DNA from: Halopelagius inordinatus
GTDB lineage: Archaea > Halobacteriota > Halobacteria > Halobacteriales > Haloferacaceae
Direction: 5' to 3'
DNA length: 64,000 nt
Assembly: GCF_900113245.1 (NCBI RefSeq)
Contig: NZ_FOOQ01000003.1
Location: 123,335 to 187,334, forward strand
Under the pieces are notes generated by a model. It had not been told where the DNA came from. It was given only the letters and a program-made list of their open reading frames with translations, and did no database searches. Of this stretch, positions 26,336 through 35,009 are shown piece by piece (position 1 is the first letter of the stretch; the number at the start of each line of letters is the position of its first letter). Position numbers and translations under genes: made by a program.

Positions 26336-26842
26336 CTACAGCTGAACGGGATTACAGACCGTGAGGACGGGTATGTCCGTCCACTGGAGAACGTGAAGGA
26401 GGTTCCCGCCGATGTTCGACGGGCCGTCTATCTTCTGTCGTCCTTTGCCCATCACGATCATGTCGATATCGTGTTCGTCGGCGTAGTCTAAAATGGCCTC
26501 TGCGACCGATTCCGTCCGTATCTCGCGGACGAACGGAACGCCGCGCGATTCCGCACGGTCGGCCATCTGCGTGAGTGCGGCGTCGCCCTGCCGTTCGAGT
26601 TCTTCTCGGACCAAGGAGTCAATCTCCTCGTGCGTGTACTCGCTGCTGTCGGACGGAGGGCCGTTGAGTACGCTCGACGATTCGACGGCGTACAGACCGT
26701 GCACCGTCGAACCCGCCATCTGCGCGATTCTGAAAGCGTGGCCCGCGGCCGCGACTGATTCCTTTCTCGTGTCGTGTGGGACGAGGATGTTGTCGAGGGA
26801 CGTGGGACGTACTGGGGAGTCATCCGCATCGCTCGTAGGCAT
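26336..26842 (-). CDS. Universal stress protein (UspA) family
   Basis: A 168-residue single-domain UspA protein. ILVPHDTRKES (about 19-29) starts the fold, VREIRTESVAEAIL and DIDMIVMGKGRQK follow, and the ATP-binding loop Gx2Gx9G(S/T) is represented by GKGRQKIDGPSNIGGN, shifted from the usual motif. The product is cytoplasmic; such proteins modulate stress survival. The promoter region carries three 9-bp spaced GTATATA elements (26885-26911). Confidence 0.88.
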   Translation of the reverse strand: MPTSDADDSPVRPTSLDNILVPHDTRKESVAAAGHAFRIAQMAGSTVHGLYAVESSSVLNGPPSDSSEYTHEEIDSLVREELERQGDAALTQMADRAESRGVPFVREIRTESVAEAILDYADEHDIDMIVMGKGRQKIDGPSNIGGNLLHVLQWTDIPVLTVCNPVQL

Positions 26843-26884
26843 CGGTCCGTAAGTTGTCCGCTCTCGTGCATAAACTGCAGGGCT

Positions 26885-26911
26885 GTATATACCGTATATA
26901 ACGTATATTCG
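26885..26911. promoter_or_regulatory. Three GTATATA repeats at 9-bp spacing before usp
   Basis: GTATATACC, GTATATAAC and GTATATTCG follow each other head to tail, 43-69 nt upstream of the usp start. One copy may be the TATA box; the other two may be binding sites for a regulator stacked roughly one helical turn apart. Confidence 0.45.
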
Positions 26912-27057
26912 CTAGGTACTGTGGCGAGCGGATAAATAAAAGTATTCGTAATAACTCCCCTCCCTCGTTCGCGACACAGAATCCGCGTGAATTCGCCATT
27001 CTGCCAGTATGAACGCTCAATCGGATCGAGTCGAGAACCACGTGAAAATCTCAAAAA

Positions 27058-27088
27058 TTTTAGAATTTCTGGGATTTTTAGAATTCTG
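27058..27088. repeat. Short direct repeat around AGAATT
   Basis: TTTTAGAATTTCTG (27058-27071) is repeated as TTTTAGAATTCTG (27076-27088) with an 18-nt offset. The T-rich character would also suit a terminator for the methylase gene on the minus strand, although it is about 180 nt past its stop. Confidence 0.4.
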
Positions 27089-27266
27089 TACTACAGCTCT
27101 TGGTAAGAGCGAATAGGATTTTTGATTCTGCGGCTCTACTCTTCCGTGGTGGCCAAATATCCAATGAGAAATATTTGAAACGGCTTCGCCACATCCCACC
27201 AAACGAACCGGGCGAAACTGATCGAAGGCGGACCCCGAGACGCACCGACGACAGGAACCGACGGCG

Positions 27267-30200
27267 TCACGGACGGAGCGACGACCATCCGCCGACGCTC
27301 TCCATCGCCGACCGGACGGCGTCCAGTTGGTCGTCGGACAGGCCGACGATGTCCGCCACCCGACGGTCGATCCGGTCGTCGAGTCGACGGGCGCGGTCGG
27401 TCAGAGACGAGTGGCGGTCGCGGGCGGCGAGATACCGAGCCATCGCTTCGGCGTGTTTCGACGGGTCGGGAACGCAGAGCGAACGGAGTCGCGCCGCGGG
27501 CGTCGTTCGAGGACTCCGTCCGACGCGGCGCAGTCCGGTCGCCCGACGGTCCGTCACCGACGCGTCGGAGACGGCGGAAAGCCACGCCCGGAGAACCGTC
27601 CGGACGTCATCGGAGACGTCCGCGAATCGGAGTGCGTCGCGCGGCGTCGTCGTCTCGCCGTCGCGTTCGTACGAGACGGAGACGACGGCGTCCGACCCCT
27701 CCGTCCGGACGTGAATCGAGTCGATTCGGAGTCCGGGCGTCGTCCCCCGGTGGGCCGACAGAAGCGGGTCTGCGGCGGGCGTCGGGTCGAAGGCGTCGAG
27801 AGGGACGTCCGCGTCCTCGAACGCGGCGTACGAACGGGCGTCCGTATCGAGTGCGAGTCGCGTCCGGGCGAGTTCGACGCGCGATTCGACCAACCCGACC
27901 AGTTCCGCGTCCGTCTCGCCCGACCAGACGGGAAGCGTCTCGTAGTTTCGCTGGTTCTGTTGGGGGAACTGCGCGGGGTAGGCGTTCCGCCGGACGTAGT
28001 GGTAGTAGTTGTACACGGTCGAGTTGACCACGCCGAGGAGGTGTCGCAACGCGGTCTCGGGGTCGTCGTGGTCGACGTGCACGTCGTACACCGATTTGAG
28101 GTTCGTCGTCCCAGTCTCGTCCACGGCGGCGACGAGAAATCCGCCGGTCTGTCGCGCGACCAGTTTCGGCGGGTCGTAGACGTCTTTCGTCACCGCCTCG
28201 GCGTCGACGTACCGGACGGCGTCGGGGCGGATTCCGTACGGACGGACGGCCGCCCCCGAGACGATGGGGACGCGACCCTCGTCCGGCGCGTCGGCGATTC
28301 GGTCGTCGCGCTTGCCGAACTCCTCGCCGCGCGCCACCGACGCGCGCGTGGAAACGGCGTCGAGTCGTTCGAGTCGGCGGAAGAGGGCGTCCGCCTCGTC
28401 GTCGCGGAGGAGTTGAAACCGAGCGTAGCGCTCGGATTCGATCACCGACCGCGGGAGGCATCCGTAGTCGAACTCCCCCGTCGCCGCCGCCTCGGCGAAC
28501 GCCTCGGCGTCGCCGTACCACGACAGAATCGGGTCCCGGCCCTCGGGCGCGCCGACGACGATTGCCGCGCCCTCGTTCGCGTCCGGGAACACGGACCCGA
28601 CGCGGAGGAGATGAGTGACCCCGCCCTCGCGGAGGAGATATCGGCGGAGGGGTTCGGCGCCGAGGCGGACGAGAATGGCGTCGGGGACGACGAATCCGAG
28701 ACGCCCCTCCGGGGCGAGTTCGCGCCCGCGTTCGAGAAACGCCTCGGCGAGATTCGGTTGAGAACCGCCCGCGGACTCGAACGACTCGCGGAGCGACGAC
28801 CGAACGTCGTCGGAGAGTCGAGCGCTGACGTCCGACCGACCGGCGGTTCCCTTCCACGGCGGGTTTCCGACGACGGCGTCGAATCCGACGGGGTCGCCGG
28901 ACGTCTCGAAGACCGACGGAAACAGGTCCGACGCCGAATCGAGGAGCGAATCACCGGTGACCAGTCGGCCCGAGAGAGGGGGACGAACCGACCGACCGTC
29001 ACCTTCGCCGAGCGTCTCCGCCCAGAGCGTCAGTTTCGCGATATCGGTCGCCCGCGAGTCTCGGTCCACGCCGTAGACGCAGTCGGAGGCGATTCGGGCG
29101 CGAACCTGCGCGCCCGATTCGACCGGTTCGCCCCGTTCTCTCGCCGTTTCTCGAACCGCGTCGGCGAGACGGTCGGTCGCGGCGACGAGGAAGTGTCCGG
29201 TCCCCATCGCCGGGTCGAGAATCCGCGCCTCGCGGACGCGTTCTTCGAGTTTCGCGGCGTTCGCGGAAGAGTCGAGTTCGCCGCGCGCCTCGGCCGCGAG
29301 TGGGCGGACCGTTCGACCGACGACGTACGAGACGACGGAGTCCGGCGTGTAGAACGACCCCTCGTCCTTTCGCCGACCGGCGGCCGAGGGGGACGAACCG
29401 CCAGCAGACGAGTCGTCGGTGAACGCACCGCGCGCGAGGAGGCGTTCGTAAACCGCGCCGAGGTGACGCGCGTCGACCGACCGGTAGTCGACGCCGACGA
29501 CCGAACCGCCAGCCGGAACCACCGCGAGGAGTTCGGCCACCCGGACGGGGTCCGTGGCGTCCGCTATCCGGACGAGTTCGTCGCGGGACGCCGAGAGTAC
29601 CGAGAGGCGTTCCGGCAGGTCGAACGCGTCAGTCGGGTCCGCCCGCGCGGCGGCCCGCATCCACCGACGGAACGTCTCGACGTGCGGACGGGCGAGTACC
29701 TCTCCCGGCGGCGTTTCCTCCGTCTCCGCGACGGCGTTTCGGAGTGCCCGCCGGGCGGCGGCGAGTTCTCCCGTTTCGACGAGCGCGGACCGTCCCGTCC
29801 GGTCGGCGACGAACAGGTCGAACGCGAGGCGAGCGACGAACGCCGCCGCGGGCGCGACGGGGTCGGAGTCCGACGCGGTGAAGACGGCAGTCGCGGTTCG
29901 GTCGCCGAGTCGTTCGCGGACCGCGCTTCGACGCTCCTCGTCCGCAGAGAGGAGGGCGGCGGCGAAACTCGCGTCGCTCTCGTCCGTCTCGCCGTCCGCC
30001 CGCGCGAACGCCCCGCGGGAGAACAGGGCCACGAACGGTTCGAGGGCGTCCGGGGCGGCGTCCGCGCGGGCGGAGACGTCCACCTCGTGATACCGCTCTT
30101 CGTCGGGCGTCCCCCCGTAGAGTCGCCAGTATCGGCCGTCCGTCGAGACGCCCCAGTCGGGGCCGTCGTCGGAGACGAGACGCGAGACGAGGCGTCGCGT

Positions 30201-30488
30201 CGGTTCGTCGCGTCCGTGCGGCGCGAGTTCGTCGGGAGCGACGCTCTCGAACGTGACGGGTCGGTCGCAGTCGGACGCGTCGGCGACCTCCTCGTACCCG
30301 AGGAGACGGCGAATCTCCTCGACCGCACCCCTCCGAGTCGGTCGCTCGACCGCTTCTGAGACGCGGTCCGCAGTCCGTCGGAGTTCGTCGCCGTCGCACC
30401 GGGATTCGACCGCCGCCGGGAGGTCGACCCCGAGGGTAGCGGGCGAAAACAGCGGGTTCGGGGCGGTCGAACGGCGACGGCGGGACAT
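27267..30488 (-). CDS. Eco57I-type (N6-adenine) restriction-modification methylase
   Basis: A 1073-residue protein with the core of class gamma N6-adenine methylases. FYTPDSVVSYVVG (about 378-390) precedes motif I DPAMGTGHF (about 425-433), which binds S-adenosylmethionine, and motif IV NPPW (about 540) holds the flipped adenine. An N-terminal region (VSTDGRYWRLYGG, about 120-132) resembles the nuclease-side domain of type IIG enzymes and related single-chain systems. The C-terminal 350 residues should include target recognition. No separate endonuclease, specificity subunit or BREX/DISARM gene is adjacent. It could be a single-chain IIG enzyme or a solitary methylase. ATG 30488 was chosen; an in-frame start ten codons upstream is possible. 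Confidence 0.88.
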   Translation of the reverse strand: MSRRRRSTAPNPLFSPATLGVDLPAAVESRCDGDELRRTADRVSEAVERPTRRGAVEEIRRLLGYEEVADASDCDRPVTFESVAPDELAPHGRDEPTRRLVSRLVSDDGPDWGVSTDGRYWRLYGGTPDEERYHEVDVSARADAAPDALEPFVALFSRGAFARADGETDESDASFAAALLSADEERRSAVRERLGDRTATAVFTASDSDPVAPAAAFVARLAFDLFVADRTGRSALVETGELAAARRALRNAVAETEETPPGEVLARPHVETFRRWMRAAARADPTDAFDLPERLSVLSASRDELVRIADATDPVRVAELLAVVPAGGSVVGVDYRSVDARHLGAVYERLLARGAFTDDSSAGGSSPSAAGRRKDEGSFYTPDSVVSYVVGRTVRPLAAEARGELDSSANAAKLEERVREARILDPAMGTGHFLVAATDRLADAVRETARERGEPVESGAQVRARIASDCVYGVDRDSRATDIAKLTLWAETLGEGDGRSVRPPLSGRLVTGDSLLDSASDLFPSVFETSGDPVGFDAVVGNPPWKGTAGRSDVSARLSDDVRSSLRESFESAGGSQPNLAEAFLERGRELAPEGRLGFVVPDAILVRLGAEPLRRYLLREGGVTHLLRVGSVFPDANEGAAIVVGAPEGRDPILSWYGDAEAFAEAAATGEFDYGCLPRSVIESERYARFQLLRDDEADALFRRLERLDAVSTRASVARGEEFGKRDDRIADAPDEGRVPIVSGAAVRPYGIRPDAVRYVDAEAVTKDVYDPPKLVARQTGGFLVAAVDETGTTNLKSVYDVHVDHDDPETALRHLLGVVNSTVYNYYHYVRRNAYPAQFPQQNQRNYETLPVWSGETDAELVGLVESRVELARTRLALDTDARSYAAFEDADVPLDAFDPTPAADPLLSAHRGTTPGLRIDSIHVRTEGSDAVVSVSYERDGETTTPRDALRFADVSDDVRTVLRAWLSAVSDASVTDRRATGLRRVGRSPRTTPAARLRSLCVPDPSKHAEAMARYLAARDRHSSLTDRARRLDDRIDRRVADIVGLSDDQLDAVRSAMESVGGWSSLRP

Positions 30489-30544
30489 CGGATACGGACA
30501 ATCGCCTCGCCGTCGCACAAAAACCTAGGCGTCGAGCGACGCCG

Positions 30545-31765
30545 TCAGCGCGCGTCGTCGGCCAGTTCCGTCGGCGGGCGGGCGTCGCGTTCGACCGCCA
30601 ACTCGGAGTCTTCGACGACGAGCGTCGAGAGCGCGACGCACATCCAGCCTTGACTCCAGCGGATGTACGGCGTCTTGTCGGTGAGCACTCGGCCGACGCG
30701 GCGGTAGAAGTAGCCCGACGGGTCGTAGAGATGTTCCATCGTCCACTCGTACAGGCGCGTCGCGACGCCGTCGGCCGCCGGGTCGTCAGACTTCGTCAGC
30801 GTGATGAGCGCTTGCGCGGCGGCGTGGGCGTCGTACGGGTGCGATTGGTCGTGTTCGAACTTCGGCGCGCCGTCGGCCTCGAAGAGGTGCCGACAGTAAA
30901 ACTCCATTCCCCTGTCGTACGCCTCGCGCGCGTCCTCTGTGGCGTAGTCGGACTCGACGAGTTCCTGCAGGCTCTCTAAGACGAAGCCGGTGTGGAAGTT
31001 GTCGTGACTGAGATGCGAGTCCGAGGCGGGCATCGAGTAGTACCACGCTCCGCTCTCGTCTTGGGCGAAGAGGACGAACTCGAAGAGGTCGAGTGCCCGT
31101 TCGCGCAGGTCGGCGTCGTCGGTGAACGTGGAGAGTCGAAGGAAGAACGCGGCGGCCAACGCGTTCGCGTTGATGACGACGAAGGAGTCGTAGGGAGTGT
31201 ATGTGTACGCGTCGAACCCCTCGACGGATTCGACGTTTATCTCCGAGCGGATGAACTCCGCGGCGTCGCGGGCGACGTCGAGCGACCACTCCTCTCCGGT
31301 CAGTTCGTGGTGTTCGAGGAACGCGCGGCCGCAGAACACCGTCACGACGATGGAGGGGTGGTACGCGGGGAGGAAAAAGCGGCGGGCGTTCTGCCAGTCG
31401 AAGTTGTACCCCCACGCAGACTGGTCCGTCGTCGGCGACGTGTTCTCCATCAGCCACTTCAGGAGTCTCTCCGCTTCGCGGAGGTGCGACTCGTCCCCGG
31501 TGACCGAGTACAGTCTGAGATGCGCCGAGGCGAACAGCCCCATACCCTTCGGATTTCGTTCGGCGTCGATGCCGAGGAGGGGACGGATGTTGACGGGAGA
31601 TTTGTTCACGCCGTGCATGGCGACGAGTCGGGTGAGCCAGTTCGTCGCGAACGGAGAGAGAATCGGGCTGTTCAGTCCGTCGTAGGGGTCGTACCCGGCG
31701 TACTTGCGGTCCTTCGCCCAAGAGAGGGCGGTCTCGCACGTCTCGCGGGGGGTCATCTCGGTCAT
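30545..31765 (-). CDS. Alpha/alpha-toroid protein of a glycan locus, paralogue 1
   Basis: A 406-residue protein built of repeated helical hairpins, expected to form an (alpha/alpha)6 toroid like glycan lyases, GH88/GH105 hydrolases and sugar epimerases. Conserved pieces shared with 35010-36401 are PVNIRPL (about 57-63), FHTGFVLESL (about 255), HPYDAHAAAQAL (about 306) and SQGWMCVAL (about 370). No signal peptide, so it is probably cytoplasmic. Some haloarchaeal relatives are annotated as antibiotic ABC transporter permease, which the sequence does not support as it has no membrane spans. Substrate and chemistry unknown. TTTGTTAAGC on the plus strand at 31804-31813 may belong to its promoter. 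Confidence 0.75.
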   Translation of the reverse strand: MTEMTPRETCETALSWAKDRKYAGYDPYDGLNSPILSPFATNWLTRLVAMHGVNKSPVNIRPLLGIDAERNPKGMGLFASAHLRLYSVTGDESHLREAERLLKWLMENTSPTTDQSAWGYNFDWQNARRFFLPAYHPSIVVTVFCGRAFLEHHELTGEEWSLDVARDAAEFIRSEINVESVEGFDAYTYTPYDSFVVINANALAAAFFLRLSTFTDDADLRERALDLFEFVLFAQDESGAWYYSMPASDSHLSHDNFHTGFVLESLQELVESDYATEDAREAYDRGMEFYCRHLFEADGAPKFEHDQSHPYDAHAAAQALITLTKSDDPAADGVATRLYEWTMEHLYDPSGYFYRRVGRVLTDKTPYIRWSQGWMCVALSTLVVEDSELAVERDARPPTELADDAR

Positions 31766-31925
31766 GGATTAGTTCGTCGTCCCACTCTCGCACGTCGAGG
31801 ATATTTGTTAAGCTGCACAAACTACCCCGTAGTCCACCGAGAGCGCGTTCGCGGAGCGGCGCGAGTCGGTTATTCGGGTTCTAACGGAGGCTGAACGAAC
31901 CCGCGCGTCCGCGACGTGGGTCGAA

Positions 31926-33272
31926 TCAGGCGCGGGGCGACTGCTCCTCCCAGAGGTCGGACGCGGTCGCCACGCGGAACCCGAGTTCGTCGATTCGTCG
32001 CATCGTCCGCTCGAACTCCGCCGTCGTTATCCGGTTCCCACCCGCGCCGATGGTGTGGTACATGATGGCCACGGACTGGCGAGAACGCTTCGCCATCTCC
32101 AGCATCTGGAGCGTCGTCTCCACGTCGTCGCCGTTGACTCGGCTGATCGTCTGAGGACCGGTGATGCGTCCGCTCGGGCATCTCCCGCCGAGAAAGCCCA
32201 TGTAGTGGTACTTCGCGCCCAGATCGAGGGTGGCTTCGTCGGCCCGGCCTAACGGCCAGAGGATGAACCGCGCGCCGTCCTCGAAGCCGTTGTCGACGAG
32301 CCACTGCTTCGACGTTCGCAGCATCTCCTCTTGTTTCTCCACCGAGTACGCCGGCAGGGCCTTCTCGCCCTGCGGGTGGCTGACGACGTCCCACCCGGCG
32401 TCTCGCATCTCGGCGAGTCGGTCCGCGCCGAGTCGGACGGGTTCGTCGGTGAGCCACGGAATCACCCCCGCGACCCCCGGGAAGCCGTACTTCTGCATAA
32501 TCGGGAAGGCGTTCTCGTACTGCGTCGTGTGGATGTCGTCGAAGGTGAGGACCACGGTGGGTTCAGACAGTTTCGGCGTCGTCCGCAGTTCGTCGACGTT
32601 GCAGGAGACGGCCGTCCCGCCGCCGACCCACGTCTGGATGCGCACCTCTCGGACGTCGGTGAGGTCGGGGTCGCCCACGAACTCCGTGGGGCCGAAGTCG
32701 AGTCGCACCCATCCGCGGACGCCGCCGACCGGATGCCACATCTCGACGCGGTTGTCTCGGTCCGGCGCGAGCAACTGCACGCGGAACTGCGTGGCTCGAG
32801 TGTCGTCCTCGCCGGGGTGAACCGCGAGCGAGAGGTCCCGGTCGCTCAGGTCGAGACCGTCCTCGAACCGACGGCAGATCCACGCACGCGGTTGGTCTTT
32901 CGTCGCGACGAGACGCGCGGACTGCACCCCCTTGTTCACCGTCGAGAGGTCGGCACCGATGGACCCGTCGTACGTCTCCCACCGCGAGAGGTCCTCGAAG
33001 CCATCGAGGCGCGTCCCTCGACAGCCAAGCGCCTCGCGACTGTCGAACTCGACGACGAGGGGGTCGTCGGAGTCGCGAATCTCGGGCGTCTCACACCGGT
33101 CGGTTGCCGTCTCGTTCGTCTCCTGTCTTGCCGGTTGGTCCACGATCGGCTCCGGCGTCGGTTCGCTGCTCGCTCCGGTACAACCGGCGAGACCAGCCAA
33201 CGCGAATGCGGCGCTTCCGAGGACCGAACGACGCGAGAGGAGCCGTGACGCAGGGGACCTGTTGTCGTCCAT
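31926..33272 (-). CDS. Tat-exported lipoprotein polysaccharide deacetylase, copy 1
   Basis: A 448-residue surface lipoprotein. SRRSVLGSAAFALAGLAGC (about 13-31) combines a twin-arginine motif with a lipobox, so the mature protein should be lipid-anchored outside the cell. Residues 70-240 form a beta-rich, carbohydrate-binding-like domain. Residues 240-445 are a NodB domain with TFDD (motif 1, catalytic and metal Asp), SHPQGE in the motif 2 region and MYHTIG near the end. It should remove acetyl groups from exported polysaccharide. It is paired with a diverged copy 102 nt upstream. A CTTATAACAAA element 27-37 nt before the ATG suggests its own leaderless promoter. Confidence 0.85.
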   Translation of the reverse strand: MDDNRSPASRLLSRRSVLGSAAFALAGLAGCTGASSEPTPEPIVDQPARQETNETATDRCETPEIRDSDDPLVVEFDSREALGCRGTRLDGFEDLSRWETYDGSIGADLSTVNKGVQSARLVATKDQPRAWICRRFEDGLDLSDRDLSLAVHPGEDDTRATQFRVQLLAPDRDNRVEMWHPVGGVRGWVRLDFGPTEFVGDPDLTDVREVRIQTWVGGGTAVSCNVDELRTTPKLSEPTVVLTFDDIHTTQYENAFPIMQKYGFPGVAGVIPWLTDEPVRLGADRLAEMRDAGWDVVSHPQGEKALPAYSVEKQEEMLRTSKQWLVDNGFEDGARFILWPLGRADEATLDLGAKYHYMGFLGGRCPSGRITGPQTISRVNGDDVETTLQMLEMAKRSRQSVAIMYHTIGAGGNRITTAEFERTMRRIDELGFRVATASDLWEEQSPRA

Positions 33273-33298
33273 CAGTTACTTCTTTGACAGACTGTCAG

Positions 33299-33309
33299 TT
33301 TGTTATAAG
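33299..33309 (-). promoter_or_regulatory. ATAACAAA-type promoter element, deacetylase copy 1
   Basis: Coding-strand CTTATAACAAA, 27-37 nt before the ATG at 33272. One of the ATWACRAW-type elements seen upstream of genes in this locus. Confidence 0.55.
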
Positions 33310-33373
33310 TAGGATAAACAGAACGAACGGCGCGACGTGAACGGACGCGGCGGTTCGCCGCCGCGAGTCGGCG

Positions 33374-34729
33374 TCACACCTCCGGCGACTGCATCTCCCA
33401 GAGTTCGGACGGAGTCACGACCTGGAATCCGAGTCTGTCGAGTCGCCGCATCGTCCGGTTGAACTGCTCGATGGAGGCTCTGTTGTCGTAGGCGTATCCG
33501 ACGGTGTGGTACTCGATGACGACGGACTGACCGCTTCGCTCGGCCAGTTCGAGCGTTCGGAACGTCCGCTCTACGTCGTCGCCGTCGACGCGAGTGACCG
33601 TCTGGGGGCCGGTGATACGTCCGGTCGGCGACCCCCCGCCGAGAAAGCCGAGATAGTGATACTTCGCACCGACGTCGAGCGTCGTCTCGTCCAGTCGTCC
33701 CTCCGGCCAGTGGACGAACCGCGCGCCCTCCTCGAACCCCTTGTCCACGAGCCACTGCTTTGCGGTCCGAATCGCCGCCTCCTGTTCCTCGCGCGTGTAC
33801 TCCGAAAGCGGGCGGTTCCGGGCGGGGTTGCTCACGACGTCCCACCCGGCGTCTCGCATCTCGGAGAGTCTGCCGACGCTGAGGCTGTCGGTTCCGCCGA
33901 CGAGTTCGGGAGTCACCCCGACGGACCCCGAGAACCCGTACCGATCCATGATCTGGAACGCGTTTCGGTACTGCGTCTCGTGGATGCCGTCGAAGGTGAC
34001 GACGGCGACGGGGTCGGATACTTTCGGCGTCGTCCGCAGTTCGTCGACGTTACACGAGAGCGTCCGCCCCTCTTGCGGGAGCGACTTGATTCGAATCTCT
34101 CGGACGTCGGTGAGGTCGGGGTCGCCCACGAACTCCGTGGGGCCGAAGTCGAGTCGAACCCACCCGCCGACGTCGTCGATGCCGTGCCACATCTCGACGC
34201 GGTTGTCTCGGTCCGGCGCGAGCAGTTGCAGGCGAATCTCCACCGATCGAGTGTCGTCCGCGCCGGGGTGAACCGCGAGCGAGAGGTCCCGGTCGCTCAG
34301 GTCGAGACCGTCCTCGAACCGGCGATAGATCCACGCGAGCGACTGGTCTTCCGACGCGACGAGACGCGCGGACTGCGTCCCGCGAGACACCGTCGAGAGG
34401 TCGGCACCGGTAGACCCGTCGTACGTCTCCCACCGCGAGAGGTCCTCGAAGCCGTCGAGGCGCGTCCCTCGACAGCCAAGCGCCTCGCGACTGTCGAACT
34501 CGACGACGAGAGGGTCGTCGGAGTCGCGCATCTCGGGCGTCTCACACCGGTCTGTCGGCGGGTCGTCCGTCTCCTCTTCGGTGGGCCGGTCCACGACGGG
34601 AGTGGGGTCCGTCTCGTCGCGCCCCCCGAGACATCCGGGAAGTCCCGCGAACGCGACGGCACTCGTCCCGAGAACGGCCCGACGAGAGGTGGGCAGAGAC
34701 CGGCGCGACGGCGGCGTATCCTCGTCCAT
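33374..34729 (-). CDS. Tat-exported lipoprotein deacetylase paralogue, copy 2, probably inactive
   Basis: A 451-residue paralogue of the neighbouring deacetylase with the same order: Tat lipobox (SRRAVLGTSAVAFAGLPGC), beta-rich domain and NodB domain. In the NodB domain the motif 1 TFDD is TFDG and the motif 2 SHP is SNP, so a metal-binding Asp and a His are replaced. It therefore probably lacks hydrolase activity and may bind glycan or act as a partner. The N-terminal two thirds of the two genes are nearly identical in DNA over long blocks, while the catalytic domain is more diverged. ATG 34729 was chosen over GTG 34747 because the TAATAACAAAA element then lies 26-36 nt upstream, as in copy 1. 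Confidence 0.85.
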   Translation of the reverse strand: MDEDTPPSRRSLPTSRRAVLGTSAVAFAGLPGCLGGRDETDPTPVVDRPTEEETDDPPTDRCETPEMRDSDDPLVVEFDSREALGCRGTRLDGFEDLSRWETYDGSTGADLSTVSRGTQSARLVASEDQSLAWIYRRFEDGLDLSDRDLSLAVHPGADDTRSVEIRLQLLAPDRDNRVEMWHGIDDVGGWVRLDFGPTEFVGDPDLTDVREIRIKSLPQEGRTLSCNVDELRTTPKVSDPVAVVTFDGIHETQYRNAFQIMDRYGFSGSVGVTPELVGGTDSLSVGRLSEMRDAGWDVVSNPARNRPLSEYTREEQEAAIRTAKQWLVDKGFEEGARFVHWPEGRLDETTLDVGAKYHYLGFLGGGSPTGRITGPQTVTRVDGDDVERTFRTLELAERSGQSVVIEYHTVGYAYDNRASIEQFNRTMRRLDRLGFQVVTPSELWEMQSPEV

Positions 34730-34754
34730 CGTTCGCTCCGACACCACTATCAGA

Positions 34755-34765
34755 TTTTGTTATTA
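34755..34765 (-). promoter_or_regulatory. ATAACAAA-type promoter element, deacetylase copy 2
   Basis: Coding-strand TAATAACAAAA, 26-36 nt before the ATG at 34729; it decides the start in favour of that ATG. Confidence 0.55.
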
Positions 34766-34978
34766 TTCTATTAAGTCGAAACAAATTCGCGGCGGCGCGC
34801 CGAGACGGGACGGCACCGAGGCGTCCGGGTCAGAACCGAAAGAGGGCGGGTCGAACCGGAGAGCGTCGATTACAGCGCCCATAACCGCACGGAGGCCTCC
34901 GGTCGGGCGGCGGGCGACGGCGGGCGCAAAGAGAGCGACGGCGGGGCTTCCGAGACGCCGAGTCGCCGGTCATACGCT

Positions 34979-34989
34979 GTATAACAAAG
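34979..34989 (+). promoter_or_regulatory. ATAACAAA-type promoter element of toroid paralogue 2
   Basis: GTATAACAAAG lies 21-31 nt before the ATG at 35010 and supports this start rather than the in-frame ATG at 35058. Confidence 0.55.
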
Positions 34990-35009
34990 TCCCGATACTC
35001 AGTCTCTGC

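Larger units (their letters stand above)
26843..27266. other. AT-rich region with usp promoter repeats and a direct repeat
   Basis: No gene is supported in this 424-bp gap. The right half (27040-27180) is strongly AT-rich and holds the direct repeat at 27058-27088. It lies downstream of the methylase gene, so it may include its U-rich terminator. The left half carries the promoter elements of the usp gene. Confidence 0.5.

Noticed and set aside
27327..30359. Plus-strand reading frame of about 1000 codons opposite the methylase
   Set aside because: Shadow frame: the opposite strand has clear methylase motifs, and the plus-strand translation is Arg/Val-rich without domains.
31804..31813. TTTGTTAAGC before toroid paralogue 1 as a full ATWACRAW site
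   Set aside because: It reads TTAACAAA on the coding strand, lacking the first A of ATAAC, and lies 39-48 nt from the start, so it was not counted with the clear sites.
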